In this document: positions 24,578 to 33,848 of the stretch, piece after piece
Layout: each line of letters opens with the position of its first letter
How positions within the stretch are numbered: the stretch's first letter is position 1
NCBI GenBank assembly: GCA_964416595.1
Contig: CAYQES010000015.1
Coordinates: 4,954 to 68,953, forward strand
Direction of reading: 5' to 3'
From: JAKFYM01 sp964416595
GTDB lineage: Bacteria > Bdellovibrionota > UBA1018 > CAIPTA01
DNA: 64,000 bases
The notes under the pieces: model-generated
What the model was told of the DNA's origin: nothing
What the model saw: the letters and a program-made list of their open reading frames with translations, nothing else
Databases searched by the model: none
Translations under genes and position numbers: made by a program

Positions 24578-25344
24578 TTTCCCCCCCCCGTTGTAGGGCC
24601 CGTGGTTTTTACATTAGCCGTAGGGGTTTGAGGATTTAAAGCCACATTGGGTTTTACAATCACTTCCCAAGTTTGTTGGTTGGCCGTATTGGCCGGATCG
24701 GGCAATTCGATTTTTAAAGCCACAAGATCCGGAAAACGACTATTAGGATGAATGTAAGGACTTTCCGAATCCCATTGGTCTTCCCAGGTTTTATTTTCTT
24801 TCCGGTAATAAGAAAATTTAGCACTTACCATATTTTCCAGCAGCGCCACCCGGTTCGGTTTTTTGGCCGTGCCATCTTCGTAGTGGAAGGCATCCCAATC
24901 CGCAGAGCGATAGAGAGTGTAAGCTCCACTATTGTTGCGCTCGATTTCCCAGGTGACTTTTTGCAAATCCGATTGCGTGCTATCTTCTTCCACCACGCGA
25001 TTGCCATTATTTATGAAGGTGATTTTTTCACGATTTCCTTTCACACGGCTACGGCGCAGGCCATCTTCTCTTAAAGGAGCACTCCAAAAATCCGTGGTTT
25101 GTTGCTGATCCTTCGGAGTGCCTCCACTAAAGGCCGGATTGTAAATTTGCGCAAGATCCGTTTCGATCGTTTGCAAGCTCAAGATAATCGAAACGTAATC
25201 GGTGGATTCTGAGCTCAGTTTAAAATTAATATCAAAGCTGCGGGCGGTGATTTGGAAAATAGCAATGCTCATGAGCGATAGGAGCCCGATCGCAATCAGA
25301 ACCTCGATGAGGGTGAAGCCCTTAAATCCCAAATTCCGCATCAT
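24574..25344 (-). CDS. gspJ: Type II secretion minor pseudopilin GspJ
   Basis: A 256-residue protein with the prepilin site GFTLIEVLIAIGLLSLMSIAIFQIT (cleavage after Gly, Glu+5). A globular domain then includes WEIERNNSGAYTLYRS and a C-terminal Thr/Gly-rich tail. GspI, J and K form the tip complex that primes pseudopilus assembly. It overlaps gspI by 23 bases and gspK by 4, so translation is coupled. Confidence 0.88.
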   Translation of the reverse strand: MMRNLGFKGFTLIEVLIAIGLLSLMSIAIFQITARSFDINFKLSSESTDYVSIILSLQTIETDLAQIYNPAFSGGTPKDQQQTTDFWSAPLREDGLRRSRVKGNREKITFINNGNRVVEEDSTQSDLQKVTWEIERNNSGAYTLYRSADWDAFHYEDGTAKKPNRVALLENMVSAKFSYYRKENKTWEDQWDSESPYIHPNSRFPDLVALKIELPDPANTANQQTWEVIVKPNVALNPQTPTANVKTTGPTTGGGN

Positions 25345-25816
25345 AATTCACCAAAAGTTGGGTAAAGGATAAAGAGGATGTTGCATCTCCATCGGGATAT
25401 TCCACCACGATATTCATACGCCGCACGCTCCGTTTTAAATAACTTTCAAATAGTTTTATGACTGTGTCTGAATTGGCTTCCCGCTCTTGTCCTGCTTCTT
25501 GGGCCTGTTTGGCTAAAATATCGCTTAAAGCCGCAAAATCAACTTCTTGAAAGGTGAGTTTCCATTTGAATTTTTCAAAGGGTGCAGCGAATGTGCCAGT
25601 TTCTTCCGGTGGCAAAGATTCAAAACGTTGGCCTTCGTATTTTAATTCCTGTTCATTGATTAAATTGCGCGCAAGCGTGGTGGAGATAAGAATATTTTTA
25701 CTGCGGGTACTGGAGATTAAACTAGAACTTTGGGAAATTACGGCCACGAACAAAATCCCAGTAAGGAGCGCAAGCGCAATCATTACTTCTAGGAGGGTAA
25801 AGCCTTTTTGGTTCAT
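25322..25816 (-). CDS. gspI: Type II secretion minor pseudopilin GspI
   Basis: A 164-residue minor pseudopilin. Leader MNQKG precedes FTLLEVMIALALLTGILFVAVIS, with Glu+5. The ARNLINEQELKYEGQRF stretch resembles the conserved GspI region after the helix. It overlaps gspH at ATGG/stop by four bases. Confidence 0.86.
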   Translation of the reverse strand: MNQKGFTLLEVMIALALLTGILFVAVISQSSSLISSTRSKNILISTTLARNLINEQELKYEGQRFESLPPEETGTFAAPFEKFKWKLTFQEVDFAALSDILAKQAQEAGQEREANSDTVIKLFESYLKRSVRRMNIVVEYPDGDATSSLSFTQLLVNYDAEFGI

Positions 25817-26409
25817 GGCTTACCCTCCTCATAGCCTCTTGACACCTTGCTGTGGCCCGTGAGGGGATGGAGGGTGAGATTCAGGCGGGTTTTTTCGTCG
25901 TCTTCAAAATGAATGCTCACGCCATCGGCGCTACCGTTATTATAAAAATAAACATCCACTATGCCGTCTTTTAGGGAGTCTTTATTTTTTGGAGAAATTA
26001 CTTCCATTACTTTTAAGCCAGGAGGTAACGGCACTTTCGCTGGTGTAAGTTCACTTACCAAGCGAAAGGCTCCCGCTTCCGCTTGTGCTTTTTCTTCTTT
26101 TTCGCGCTCGCTTTGCCGAACGTCTGGAGCTTTCTGGCGTAAATAGCTCGAGGGCGCTTCCTCGAGCCAATATTCTTGCTTTTCCATGTCGATTCTTAAG
26201 CGCATTAATTTATCGCTGAGCATGGCGCGGTCTCTAGCGTCCCGCAAAAGTAGCGAGAGCTTTTTCACAAAACTATCTTTTGAGGCCCTGAATGCGGTGT
26301 TTAAGGCGGGAACACCAATGCCCGTGATCAGCGCTAAAAGCGCGACCACGATCATGATCTCGATGAGAGAGAATCCTTTAGAGTTCGTTACTCTTAATAT
26401 CCTTATCAA
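25813..26409 (-). CDS. gspH: Type II secretion pseudopilin GspH
   Basis: Prepilin site SKGFSLIEIMIVVALLALITGIGVPALN, then the DARDRAMLSDKLMRLRIDMEKQEYWLEE region typical of GspH. I favour a TTG start at 26409 because GGAGAGG lies four bases upstream and the leader is then the normal short length. An ATG at 26433 is also in frame. Both lie inside the end of gspG, so the two are translationally coupled. The Glu/Lys-rich loop (SEREKEEKAQAEAG) is an insertion relative to the usual protein. Confidence 0.82.
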   Translation of the reverse strand: MIRILRVTNSKGFSLIEIMIVVALLALITGIGVPALNTAFRASKDSFVKKLSLLLRDARDRAMLSDKLMRLRIDMEKQEYWLEEAPSSYLRQKAPDVRQSEREKEEKAQAEAGAFRLVSELTPAKVPLPPGLKVMEVISPKNKDSLKDGIVDVYFYNNGSADGVSIHFEDDEKTRLNLTLHPLTGHSKVSRGYEEGKP

Positions 26410-26821
26410 ATTCCTCTCCGTTTTCCGCACCATCCTTGCCTAAACTCGTGATCACGAAGGAGCGCCCGTCTGATTCGTAGAGGTAGGCACGGCCCCAGGG
26501 ATCCAATGGAATTTTTCCGCCCCCAATGATGGCCGAAGTAGGGTAGTTGGGGCATTCGGGTGCGGAAGAGGGCTTCACAGCTAGCGCTTCCAGGCCTTGT
26601 TCCGTGGTGGGATATTGGGAGCAATAGCGGCGGTATTCTTCCATCATGGTTTTTAATTGGCCAATTTGGATTTTGGCAGAATTATAATTTCCTTCGTCCA
26701 AGCGGGAGGTGAGTTGCCCTACCACGAAAGTTCCGATCACAGCCAATAAGCTCACCACGATCATGATCTCGATCAGAGAGAAACCTCTTTGGCTTTTTAA
26801 TATATTTTTTTTCTGCTGCAT
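26378..26821 (-). CDS. gspG: Type II secretion major pseudopilin GspG
   Basis: Forms the shaft of the periplasmic pseudopilus. Leader MQQKKNILKSQRG precedes FSLIEIMIVVSLLAVIG. The calcium-site and loop region YCSQYPTTEQGLEAL, IPLDPWGRAYLYES and FVITSLGKDGAENGE are hallmark GspG sequences. At 147 residues it is normal. It stands between gspF and the minor pseudopilins. Confidence 0.95.
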   Translation of the reverse strand: MQQKKNILKSQRGFSLIEIMIVVSLLAVIGTFVVGQLTSRLDEGNYNSAKIQIGQLKTMMEEYRRYCSQYPTTEQGLEALAVKPSSAPECPNYPTSAIIGGGKIPLDPWGRAYLYESDGRSFVITSLGKDGAENGEEFDKDIKSNEL

Positions 26822-26834
26822 TTCTTTGCTCCTT

Positions 26835-28058
26835 TTATTGATTGATTTTTTGTAATTCTAACAAAGGCACAAAAACCGCCATCACAATGATACCCACAGA
26901 AATGCCCATGCCCACGATCATCAAGGGCTCGAGCATGGATGTCATGCGATCAATTTTGGCGTTCACTTGTTCCTCATAGTTTTGTGAAACCATTTCTAGC
27001 ATGGGAGGAAGTTCTCCTGTGCGTTCACCGATTGATATCATATGGAGGAGCATGGAGGGAAACTCGCCGCTCCGCTTCAAGGGTTCCGAGATACTTTGCC
27101 CTTCCGTGATGTTTTCTTTGGCTTGCACGATGGCATTAGCCAATACTTCGTTATTTACCACGGATTTTACAATGCCTAGGGCCGTAACTAAGGGTACACC
27201 CCCGTTTAGCAATGTGGCCATGGTGCTAGCAAAGCGGCTCACGGCCACCATGCGCACAATTTCGCCAAAGAGCGGCAATTTGAGGAGGAGTCTATCCTTT
27301 TTTACTTTGCCCTTAGGAGTTGAGTAATAGCGTTTCACCAAAAAACCAAAAAAGAAGCCGCCGAGAATGAGCACCCACCAATAGTGGGTGAGGAAAAAGC
27401 TAAAATCCATGAGGGCCTGGGTATACCAGGGTAATTTTTTATTCATGGAAGTAAAAATGGTGGCTAATTTTGGAATCACGAAAGTGAAAATCATCAGCAT
27501 TAAGCCGCCGCCGATCAAGGCCATGAGGAGTGGGTAGGTCATGGCGGAAGTTACTTTTTGTCGGAGTCGCACCTGAGCTTCCATAAAATCGGCCAAACGC
27601 GTGAGCACGAGCGGCAAGGTTCCCGAAGCTTCCCCGGATTCCACCATATTGATAAAGATCGGACTAAAAATTTTAGCGTGGCGCAGGAGTGCATTTTTTA
27701 AAGAAGAACCTTCGTTCACTTGCTGGCGCACATCGGCCAAAACGGATTTTAATTTTATGTTTTCCGTTTGGTCCACCAGGGCCCCCAAAGCTTCCACAAG
27801 GGGAATATTGGCTTTGATGAGCGAGGCAAATTGACGGGTGGTCACAGCCAATACAGGCAAACTTACGGAGCTTGCACCCGAGAGAGTAGGAAAGAGGGTA
27901 GACATTCGGCTCTTGGAGGCCGCTTTTTCCGAGATGGAAAGTAGCACCACGCCGGATTTTTTTACCTTTTGTTTAGCGGATTTTATCGACTCCGCTTCCA
28001 CGGTGCTTTTCAGCGCGGAGCCTAAACGATCTGTGCCTGTGTATTCAAAAATTGGCAT
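26835..28058 (-). CDS. gspF: Type II secretion inner-membrane platform protein GspF
   Basis: A 407-residue polytopic protein with the duplicated T2SSF domain: TRQFASLIKANIPLVEAL and SRFASTMATLLNGGVPLVTAL head the two copies, each followed by the E-S/G-E-SG helix (VESGEASGTLP and ISIGERTGELPPML). Three membrane helices are visible. It starts with the usual MPIFEYTGTDRLG. GspF couples the GspE ATPase to pseudopilus growth. Confidence 0.94.
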   Translation of the reverse strand: MPIFEYTGTDRLGSALKSTVEAESIKSAKQKVKKSGVVLLSISEKAASKSRMSTLFPTLSGASSVSLPVLAVTTRQFASLIKANIPLVEALGALVDQTENIKLKSVLADVRQQVNEGSSLKNALLRHAKIFSPIFINMVESGEASGTLPLVLTRLADFMEAQVRLRQKVTSAMTYPLLMALIGGGLMLMIFTFVIPKLATIFTSMNKKLPWYTQALMDFSFFLTHYWWVLILGGFFFGFLVKRYYSTPKGKVKKDRLLLKLPLFGEIVRMVAVSRFASTMATLLNGGVPLVTALGIVKSVVNNEVLANAIVQAKENITEGQSISEPLKRSGEFPSMLLHMISIGERTGELPPMLEMVSQNYEEQVNAKIDRMTSMLEPLMIVGMGISVGIIVMAVFVPLLELQKINQ

Positions 28059-28061
28059 GGT

Positions 28062-29750
28062 TTAATCGTCCGCGTGGAGAGTGCGGCTGAGCTCCTGCAC
28101 GGTGGTTACTCCGGCTAAAACTTTTCGGGCTCCATCTTCCCGCATGGTAAGCATGCCTTTATCCACGGCGGCCTTCCTGATCGCGGCGGAATCTGCGTTT
28201 CTCATCACAAGGGTGCGGATCGAATCATCCATCACGAGGAGTTCATGCATATTGATTCGGCCGGAATATCCAGTGTGTGAGCAGGAACTGCAGCCCACGG
28301 CTTTGTATAAAGTAATGGGGCCTTGCACGTTTCTCACACCGAGCTCGGCGAGTTCCATAGGGGAAGCTTCATAACTTTCCCGGCATTTTGTGCAAACTCG
28401 GCGCACGAGCCTTTGGGCGAGAACCGCATTCACGGAGCTTGCCACAAGGAAGGGTTCAATGCCCATATCAATCAAGCGAGGAAAAGAGCCTGCGGCTTCG
28501 TTGGTGTGGAGGGAAGAAAACACTAAGTGGCCCGTGAGCGCCGCAGTGATCGCTAGATCCGCCGTTTCCGAATCCCGCACCTCACCCACCATGATCACAT
28601 CGGGATCTTGCCGGAGGAAATGCCTTAAGGCTACAGCGAAGGTAAGATTGATTTTAGCGTTCACTTGCACCTGACCCACGCCATTTAATTGATACTCGAT
28701 CGGATCTTCCACGGTGAGAATATTAATATCTTGGGTGTTGATGCGGGAAAGGCATGCAGCCATGGTGGTGGATTTACCGGAACCTGTGGGGCCGGTGATC
28801 AAAATAATGCCGTTTTCCCGGGCGATGAGTTTATTGATCTGCTCGAGGGTTTCCCCTTCGAACCCTAATTTTTCTAAAGATAAAAGCTCGCCGCCTTTTT
28901 CCAAAATACGCATCACGAGCCGTTCCCCAAATTGGGTGGGGATCGTGGAGAGACGAATATCGATTTCTTTTCCGGCAACTTTTCGAAAAATTCTTCCATC
29001 CTGGGGAATGCGTTTTTCCGCGATATCTAAATTGCCCATCACTTTAATGCGGGAAGAAACCGCCGCGTGCACTTTTCGGGGTTGGTGCAAGATGTCGTGC
29101 ATGATGCCATCCACCCGGAAACGAATCACCACTTCCTTTTCGAAAGGCTCAATGTGAATATCGGACGCCTTTTCTTTTACGGCCCGGAAAATCACGGAAT
29201 TCACAAAGCGGATCACAGGCGCTTCATCTTCCGTGGCATCCAAGATATCGATCGGGCCTTCTAGATCGTAGGTTTCCTCTTCCTCCTGATTGATATCTTG
29301 GATCATATTGGAGGTGTTGCGTTCGTACACCCGGTTGATGGCTTCTTGTAAGCGACTGGACGAGGTAACCACGGTACGAACATTAGGGCAGCCAAAGAGG
29401 ATGCGAACGTCCTCTAAACTTTCGAGATTGAAAGGATCACTCACGGCCACGGTGAGATCTTCTTCGGTTTTTGCGATCGGCAACACTTCCCGGGAGCGGG
29501 CGTAGTTGATTGGGAGCTTATCTACGAGCTTGGGATCAATTTCATTGGGGCGAAGATCTTCCACGTAAGGTAAATCAATCTGGGCGCAGAGGGCCCGCAT
29601 GATTTCGTGGGGAAGCACATATTTTTTCCGCAGTAAAATATCCCCGAGGCGGCCCCCTTCTTCTTCTTGCAAGCGCACACACTCCGCCAGCTGCTCCTGG
29701 GTGAGTGAAGTGTGTTTCATCAAGAGATTGCCAAGAAGAGAAGTGTTCAT
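28062..29750 (-). CDS. gspE: Type II secretion ATPase GspE
   Basis: A 562-residue hexameric ATPase that powers pseudopilus assembly. The N1E/N2E region is followed by Walker A GPTGSGKST, the Asp box DINILTVEDPIEY, Walker B VGEVRDSETADLA, the His box TGHLVFSSLHTNEA, and the tetracysteine zinc module CTKCRESY with CSSCSHTGYSGR. All catalytic parts are intact. Its ATG overlaps the gspD stop as TAATG. Confidence 0.95.
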   Translation of the reverse strand: MNTSLLGNLLMKHTSLTQEQLAECVRLQEEEGGRLGDILLRKKYVLPHEIMRALCAQIDLPYVEDLRPNEIDPKLVDKLPINYARSREVLPIAKTEEDLTVAVSDPFNLESLEDVRILFGCPNVRTVVTSSSRLQEAINRVYERNTSNMIQDINQEEEETYDLEGPIDILDATEDEAPVIRFVNSVIFRAVKEKASDIHIEPFEKEVVIRFRVDGIMHDILHQPRKVHAAVSSRIKVMGNLDIAEKRIPQDGRIFRKVAGKEIDIRLSTIPTQFGERLVMRILEKGGELLSLEKLGFEGETLEQINKLIARENGIILITGPTGSGKSTTMAACLSRINTQDINILTVEDPIEYQLNGVGQVQVNAKINLTFAVALRHFLRQDPDVIMVGEVRDSETADLAITAALTGHLVFSSLHTNEAAGSFPRLIDMGIEPFLVASSVNAVLAQRLVRRVCTKCRESYEASPMELAELGVRNVQGPITLYKAVGCSSCSHTGYSGRINMHELLVMDDSIRTLVMRNADSAAIRKAAVDKGMLTMREDGARKVLAGVTTVQELSRTLHADD

Positions 29751-32212
29751 TAATCCTCTTGGGGTTGGGGGGTGATGGGAGGAGGTGGGAAATTGTCCGC
29801 AGGGCCAATTTCCGGCATCGGTTGGTCAAAGTTATTCAGCGGAACGCCTCCATCTTGGTAGGGATCGTAGTAATCTTCTTCTTCGTAACGATCGGGAGCT
29901 GAGGGCACGTTGAAGGAACTCGACTCCAAGGGTTTGGCTTGGGGCAGGGGCTCAATCACCGTGAGATCGGGAAGAGAATTTTTTAGGCGCTCCATGCGTT
30001 TTGCGGAGGGATCGCGGCTACCGAAGTTATCTTTGATAAATTCATTCCGCTCGTCGATATTACGGGTCACAACTTTTCGGATTGAGTCGTATTGTTTGAT
30101 AATGGTGGGTGTGATGAAAACCAAGAGGTTGGTTTTTTGCACGATACTTTTAGAATTTTTAAAGAGCCAGCCGAGGATCGGAATATCGCCTAAGAGAGGA
30201 ACTTTGGTTATGGTCTCTTCTACTTCATCGCGTATCAATCCAGAGAGCACCACGGTATCCTCGTTTTGGACTACCACTTGGGTTTTGGTCATGCGACCGT
30301 TACGGCCCAAGGTTTTCCCTCTTAATTGCTCTGGTACTTTACTTCCGTCAAAGTTTTCTAAGGTTTGGTCAATTTTTAGTTTCACGAAATTGGAGGCTTT
30401 ATTGATTTGGGGAGTCACTTTTAATTCGGTTTTTACCGTATCGTCCGTAAATCCTTCCACGGCAGCTCCGGCCGTGGTGGAAGTATTATTAGGCACTTTA
30501 ATGGTTTCAGAAATCGTAAATACGGCATCTTCATTATCTAGTGCCACAATTTTTGGTGTGGCTACCACATTGGTATCCGTATTTCCCTGAACGAGCTCAA
30601 TCAAGCCGTTTAAACTATTTACTTGGTATTTTTTTTCTTCATCCCCAGAGCCGAAACTCACTTCCCGGGAGCGGCCCGATTTAAATCCCAAGGCTAAACC
30701 GCCGGCAGCAAAGGGGTTGCCCGAAAGGATTCCAGCCAAGGCGCCACTGGCGGAAGGTAAACCCATGCCATTGGTAGCGCTCACAAAAGAAGTACCAAAG
30801 CTTCCACCTTTATTGAGCTTCATTTCGAGGATTAAAGCTTCAATGTAAACCTGATCTTTCGGCACATCGAGATTTTCCACCACCTTTTTCAAGGCAGCAA
30901 AATCTTGAGGAGAAGCGGTAACCAAAAGAGATTGGGTGCCTTTATCCGCTGCTACTTTAATTTCTCCCTGGAATGCCGCTTGCTGCTCGCCAAACACAGG
31001 AAAGGCCCGATTCTGGGTTCGACTGCCTCCGCTACCAGTGGTTATGCTCTGTAAGGTTTTTGCCAAAGCTTCCGCATCCGTAAATTGCAAACGGATCACA
31101 TGGATGCGGCCACTATTTTCCGCATTAGTGGTTTTTTGGTCAAGGCGGCGCACGAGGGCCCGGATCTCTAAGATGCCGGCCGCGTTGGCTTTTAAGATAA
31201 GGGAGTTGGTGCGATCGTCCGCAATAATTTTGCTGATACTAGATCCGCCACTGCGGCCCCGACGGCTCGTGGTGCCCCGGGCGCCTGCTGCGTTGTTGAA
31301 GGTTTGTGGGCGGGGCACGTTGAAAGCGCCACCCGTGCTGCCGGTGGTGCGATCGTTTAAAATTTGCTCGATGAGTTTAGCGATATCTTTTGCAGGAGCG
31401 TTCTTTACGGGCACTACTACGAGAGATTCTTGGTAGCCAGCCACGTCTAAGAGACCAATCAACTCGAGCATCCGATTGATGTGGGAGGCGGTATCCGTAA
31501 TGATTATTGTATTAGTTTGGGTGTAAGCCTGCATGCGGGCTTCCCTTGGCATCCAAAGCCGGAAGGCTGCTTCGAATTCGGAAGCGTCGATATAGCGTAA
31601 AGGAATCACGCGGGTGATGAATTCTTCATTGTTAGGTGTCTTTTTATCTTCCGAAAAAATTGGGGTTTGTTTTTCCTTGGCGCTCGAGATCCGTTCGATG
31701 CGAAGGTATTTTCCCGAAGGCACAAGGGCGAAATTCTTCATGTTAAGGGCCGTGAGGAAGGCGTTCCAAGCGTCGCCTACGGTGATGGGGGTTTGGGAAA
31801 CCACGGAGATTCGGCCTTTAATATCCTGGGGATTGTAAATAAAATTTTTACCCGTGAGTTTGGCGATGGCTTTGGCCACGTCGAGAATTTCGGCGTCAGG
31901 ATAATCAAAGTTTTCCACGAGCTCTTTAGCGTTCGCTGGGGCAATGCGCTGGTTGCCGCCGCTATTGGTGGGAGCGGAATTTCTGGGAGGAGAGGTGTTG
32001 GCAATGGGGGCGGAGCCACCACGGGAAAATCCAGGGCGAACAGCAGCCCGGGATTCTTCCATCTCTTCGTCGTCTTCATCGAAAGGACTAAAAGAGCCCT
32101 CGTTATTGGTGGGCAAATTGGAAAAAGGATTCGGTGGCAAGGGAGGAGGATCTTCGGCTTGGGCTGCTAGGGAAGCTAGCAGGCCGAGGATTAGGATGTT
32201 TTGCTTTTTCAT
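29750..32212 (-). CDS. gspD: Type II secretion secretin GspD
   Basis: The outer-membrane channel. The ATG at 32212 has GGAGAG upstream, followed by signal peptide MKKQNILILGLLASLAAQA (820 residues in all). The order is N0 domain (ENFDYPDAEILDVAKAIAKLTG), N1-N3 repeats (VIPLRYIDASEFEAAFRLW, VVVPVKNAPAKDIAKLI, VIRLQFTDAEALAKTL), then the secretin core (VYIEALILEMKLNKGGSFG, TPQINKASNFVKLKI, VPLLGDIPILGWLFK). Two glycine/Ser/Arg-rich linkers and a Pro-rich tail of about 90 residues extend it. No pilotin gene is nearby and no S-domain is obvious. Confidence 0.94.
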   Translation of the reverse strand: MKKQNILILGLLASLAAQAEDPPPLPPNPFSNLPTNNEGSFSPFDEDDEEMEESRAAVRPGFSRGGSAPIANTSPPRNSAPTNSGGNQRIAPANAKELVENFDYPDAEILDVAKAIAKLTGKNFIYNPQDIKGRISVVSQTPITVGDAWNAFLTALNMKNFALVPSGKYLRIERISSAKEKQTPIFSEDKKTPNNEEFITRVIPLRYIDASEFEAAFRLWMPREARMQAYTQTNTIIITDTASHINRMLELIGLLDVAGYQESLVVVPVKNAPAKDIAKLIEQILNDRTTGSTGGAFNVPRPQTFNNAAGARGTTSRRGRSGGSSISKIIADDRTNSLILKANAAGILEIRALVRRLDQKTTNAENSGRIHVIRLQFTDAEALAKTLQSITTGSGGSRTQNRAFPVFGEQQAAFQGEIKVAADKGTQSLLVTASPQDFAALKKVVENLDVPKDQVYIEALILEMKLNKGGSFGTSFVSATNGMGLPSASGALAGILSGNPFAAGGLALGFKSGRSREVSFGSGDEEKKYQVNSLNGLIELVQGNTDTNVVATPKIVALDNEDAVFTISETIKVPNNTSTTAGAAVEGFTDDTVKTELKVTPQINKASNFVKLKIDQTLENFDGSKVPEQLRGKTLGRNGRMTKTQVVVQNEDTVVLSGLIRDEVEETITKVPLLGDIPILGWLFKNSKSIVQKTNLLVFITPTIIKQYDSIRKVVTRNIDERNEFIKDNFGSRDPSAKRMERLKNSLPDLTVIEPLPQAKPLESSSFNVPSAPDRYEEEDYYDPYQDGGVPLNNFDQPMPEIGPADNFPPPPITPQPQED

Positions 32213-32220
32213 TCTCTCTC

Positions 32221-33225
32221 CTAATTGATGTCGTACACTAAATTCATGGTTTTGTTTCCGCGCTTGATGCAAAGCTCAATGCGTGGGGCTGTTTTAAATG
32301 TTTCCAGCATATTAAAAGCGGTGGCCGGATCATTCACGGGCTGGCCATTGATGCCGCAGATCACGTCGTCGTCTTTCATGCCGAGTTTATCGTAGATAGA
32401 ATCTTTTTCGATCTGGAAGCAGCGGTAACCTGCGGGTTTTCCAGCTTCCATATTGGGCAAACAGCGGGCTTGGGTGAGCACTTCATTGAAGTTAGCCATT
32501 ACTTTATCGATTTCTTTACGATCAATATTGTAGTGGTTGCCTTCGTTGGAGATACCACCGGGCCGGGCGGGGCTGGCTTTGCGGCTTAAAACGATGAGAT
32601 CCTTGGGCAGCTCCACGAATTCTCTTCTACGTTCAGATTTATTGATAAAAATCATGCGATCAAATTCCACGGCCTGCACTTGGATATTGGGGCCCATGCT
32701 TTCCCCGGGGCGCACAGCCCACACTTGGTTGGCGCCTTTATCATCCACACTGGCCACGCTTTTTTGGGGATCTTTCACTACGATCACGCCGAGGAGAGTG
32801 AGTGGCAAGTTCGTGCGCACGGGCGGCCCGTCGATGCCATCGCCCACATCCAAGTTGGGAATGAGGCCCCGCTCGTTGAAAAGATTGCGGGCCAGGATCG
32901 GCTGGTAGCGCTGGAAAGAGCGATCTTCACCGGCCTGTTGAAAGCGGGGGCGGGGAGGCGTGATTTCTGGAAAGTAGGGTTGCACGGCGAGCACAAGAAA
33001 ATCGGCTACGAAGTAAGCGGAAATGATGATCGCAAGCGAGTTGTAGAGAAAAGATTTTCTGTAAATTTTTTCCCAGTTGATCGCCGAAGGTGAGAAGCGA
33101 CCACCGCGCACGGTGCTCATCTGGTTTGGTTGCAAAAGGATGCCTTGGGGGCGGCGTCCTGCCATGTGCCCCAGCAACGACTGTAGCTGTCTTTTCCACT
33201 CCTGGAAAATCGAAGGTAGATTCAC
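32221..33225 (-). CDS. gspC: Type II secretion protein GspC with PDZ domain
   Basis: A 334-residue bitopic protein linking the platform to the secretin. The cytoplasmic N-terminus is followed by a membrane helix (SLAIIISAYFVADFLVLAV), the HR domain (LARNLFNERGLIPNLD, LTLLGVIVVKDPQKSVASV) and a C-terminal PDZ domain (GYRCFQIEKDSIYDKLGMKDDDVICGINGQPV). The start is GTG 33225, preceded by AAGGA; an in-frame ATG 35 codons later lacks a ribosome-binding site. First gene of the operon. Confidence 0.9.
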   Translation of the reverse strand: MNLPSIFQEWKRQLQSLLGHMAGRRPQGILLQPNQMSTVRGGRFSPSAINWEKIYRKSFLYNSLAIIISAYFVADFLVLAVQPYFPEITPPRPRFQQAGEDRSFQRYQPILARNLFNERGLIPNLDVGDGIDGPPVRTNLPLTLLGVIVVKDPQKSVASVDDKGANQVWAVRPGESMGPNIQVQAVEFDRMIFINKSERRREFVELPKDLIVLSRKASPARPGGISNEGNHYNIDRKEIDKVMANFNEVLTQARCLPNMEAGKPAGYRCFQIEKDSIYDKLGMKDDDVICGINGQPVNDPATAFNMLETFKTAPRIELCIKRGNKTMNLVYDIN

Positions 33226-33848
33226 GCTTATCCTTGCTGCAATGCTCTTGCCATTGGAAATATCGTACCTTGGCTGTTGTTGGTGGGGAACTATTAGAAA
33301 TAATGGCGGAAATTATTTTAACACGGTGGCGTGTGTGGCGCGGGCGCTGACATTTTGTCATGAGTTGGCGTGTGGCGGGTGGGGGATGTGACAAGTTGTC
33401 GTTTTGTGGGCATTGAGTGGCTGTTTGGAGCAGAGAAATTTTTCGCGGGGATTGGCAGCAGCGGGACGTGGGTGGTGTTTGTGGGAATGGGTGCTGGGGT
33501 GGCTAGATCTTGAAGCGACTTGGAGATTGGCGCGGGAAGCGCTCGTTGAGGGTATAGAAAGGTTTTACATTTAGGGAGCTTTTACTAGATGGTTCGTGAT
33601 CGTAAAAGCTAGGACTATAAAAACTTCTTTTCTAAGTGTTTTTAATTGACAGGTTTCTCGTTGCCGACAGCGGTCTTCCAGCAAAGATTTTTTTTGCATA
33701 CATACCCGGCCACGTACATTTTTCTTGGACCCAGGGGCAATGGTCTGGTGAGGTTTTGGTGAGAGTTTAAGCAGCTTTTGTTTTTTGGTTTTCATTCTTA
33801 AAAAAGCTAAAAAATGAAATCTAAAAACTCATGGTATGCATTTCCTCC
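33226..33848. other. Long intergenic region upstream of gspC and of the transposase-like gene
   Basis: About 620 bases with no supported gene. The gspC-proximal half is GT-rich on the plus strand and holds two small palindromes 30-40 bases apart: TGACA-TTT-TGTCA (33348-33360) and GACA-AGT-TGTC (near 33391). Their spacing and position ahead of gspC make them operator candidates. The distal half is AT-rich with complementary patches (TTTCATT with AATGAAA, AGCTTTT with AAAAAGCT) just before the transposase-like gene. A Lys-rich 74-codon frame on the minus strand (33571-33795) is not convincing. Confidence 0.5.

Noticed and set aside
33571..33795. A 74-codon Lys/Arg-rich frame on the minus strand
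   Set aside because: Weak ribosome-binding site, no domain, low-complexity start, and it lies in AT-rich intergenic DNA. Kept only as a note in the intergenic entry.
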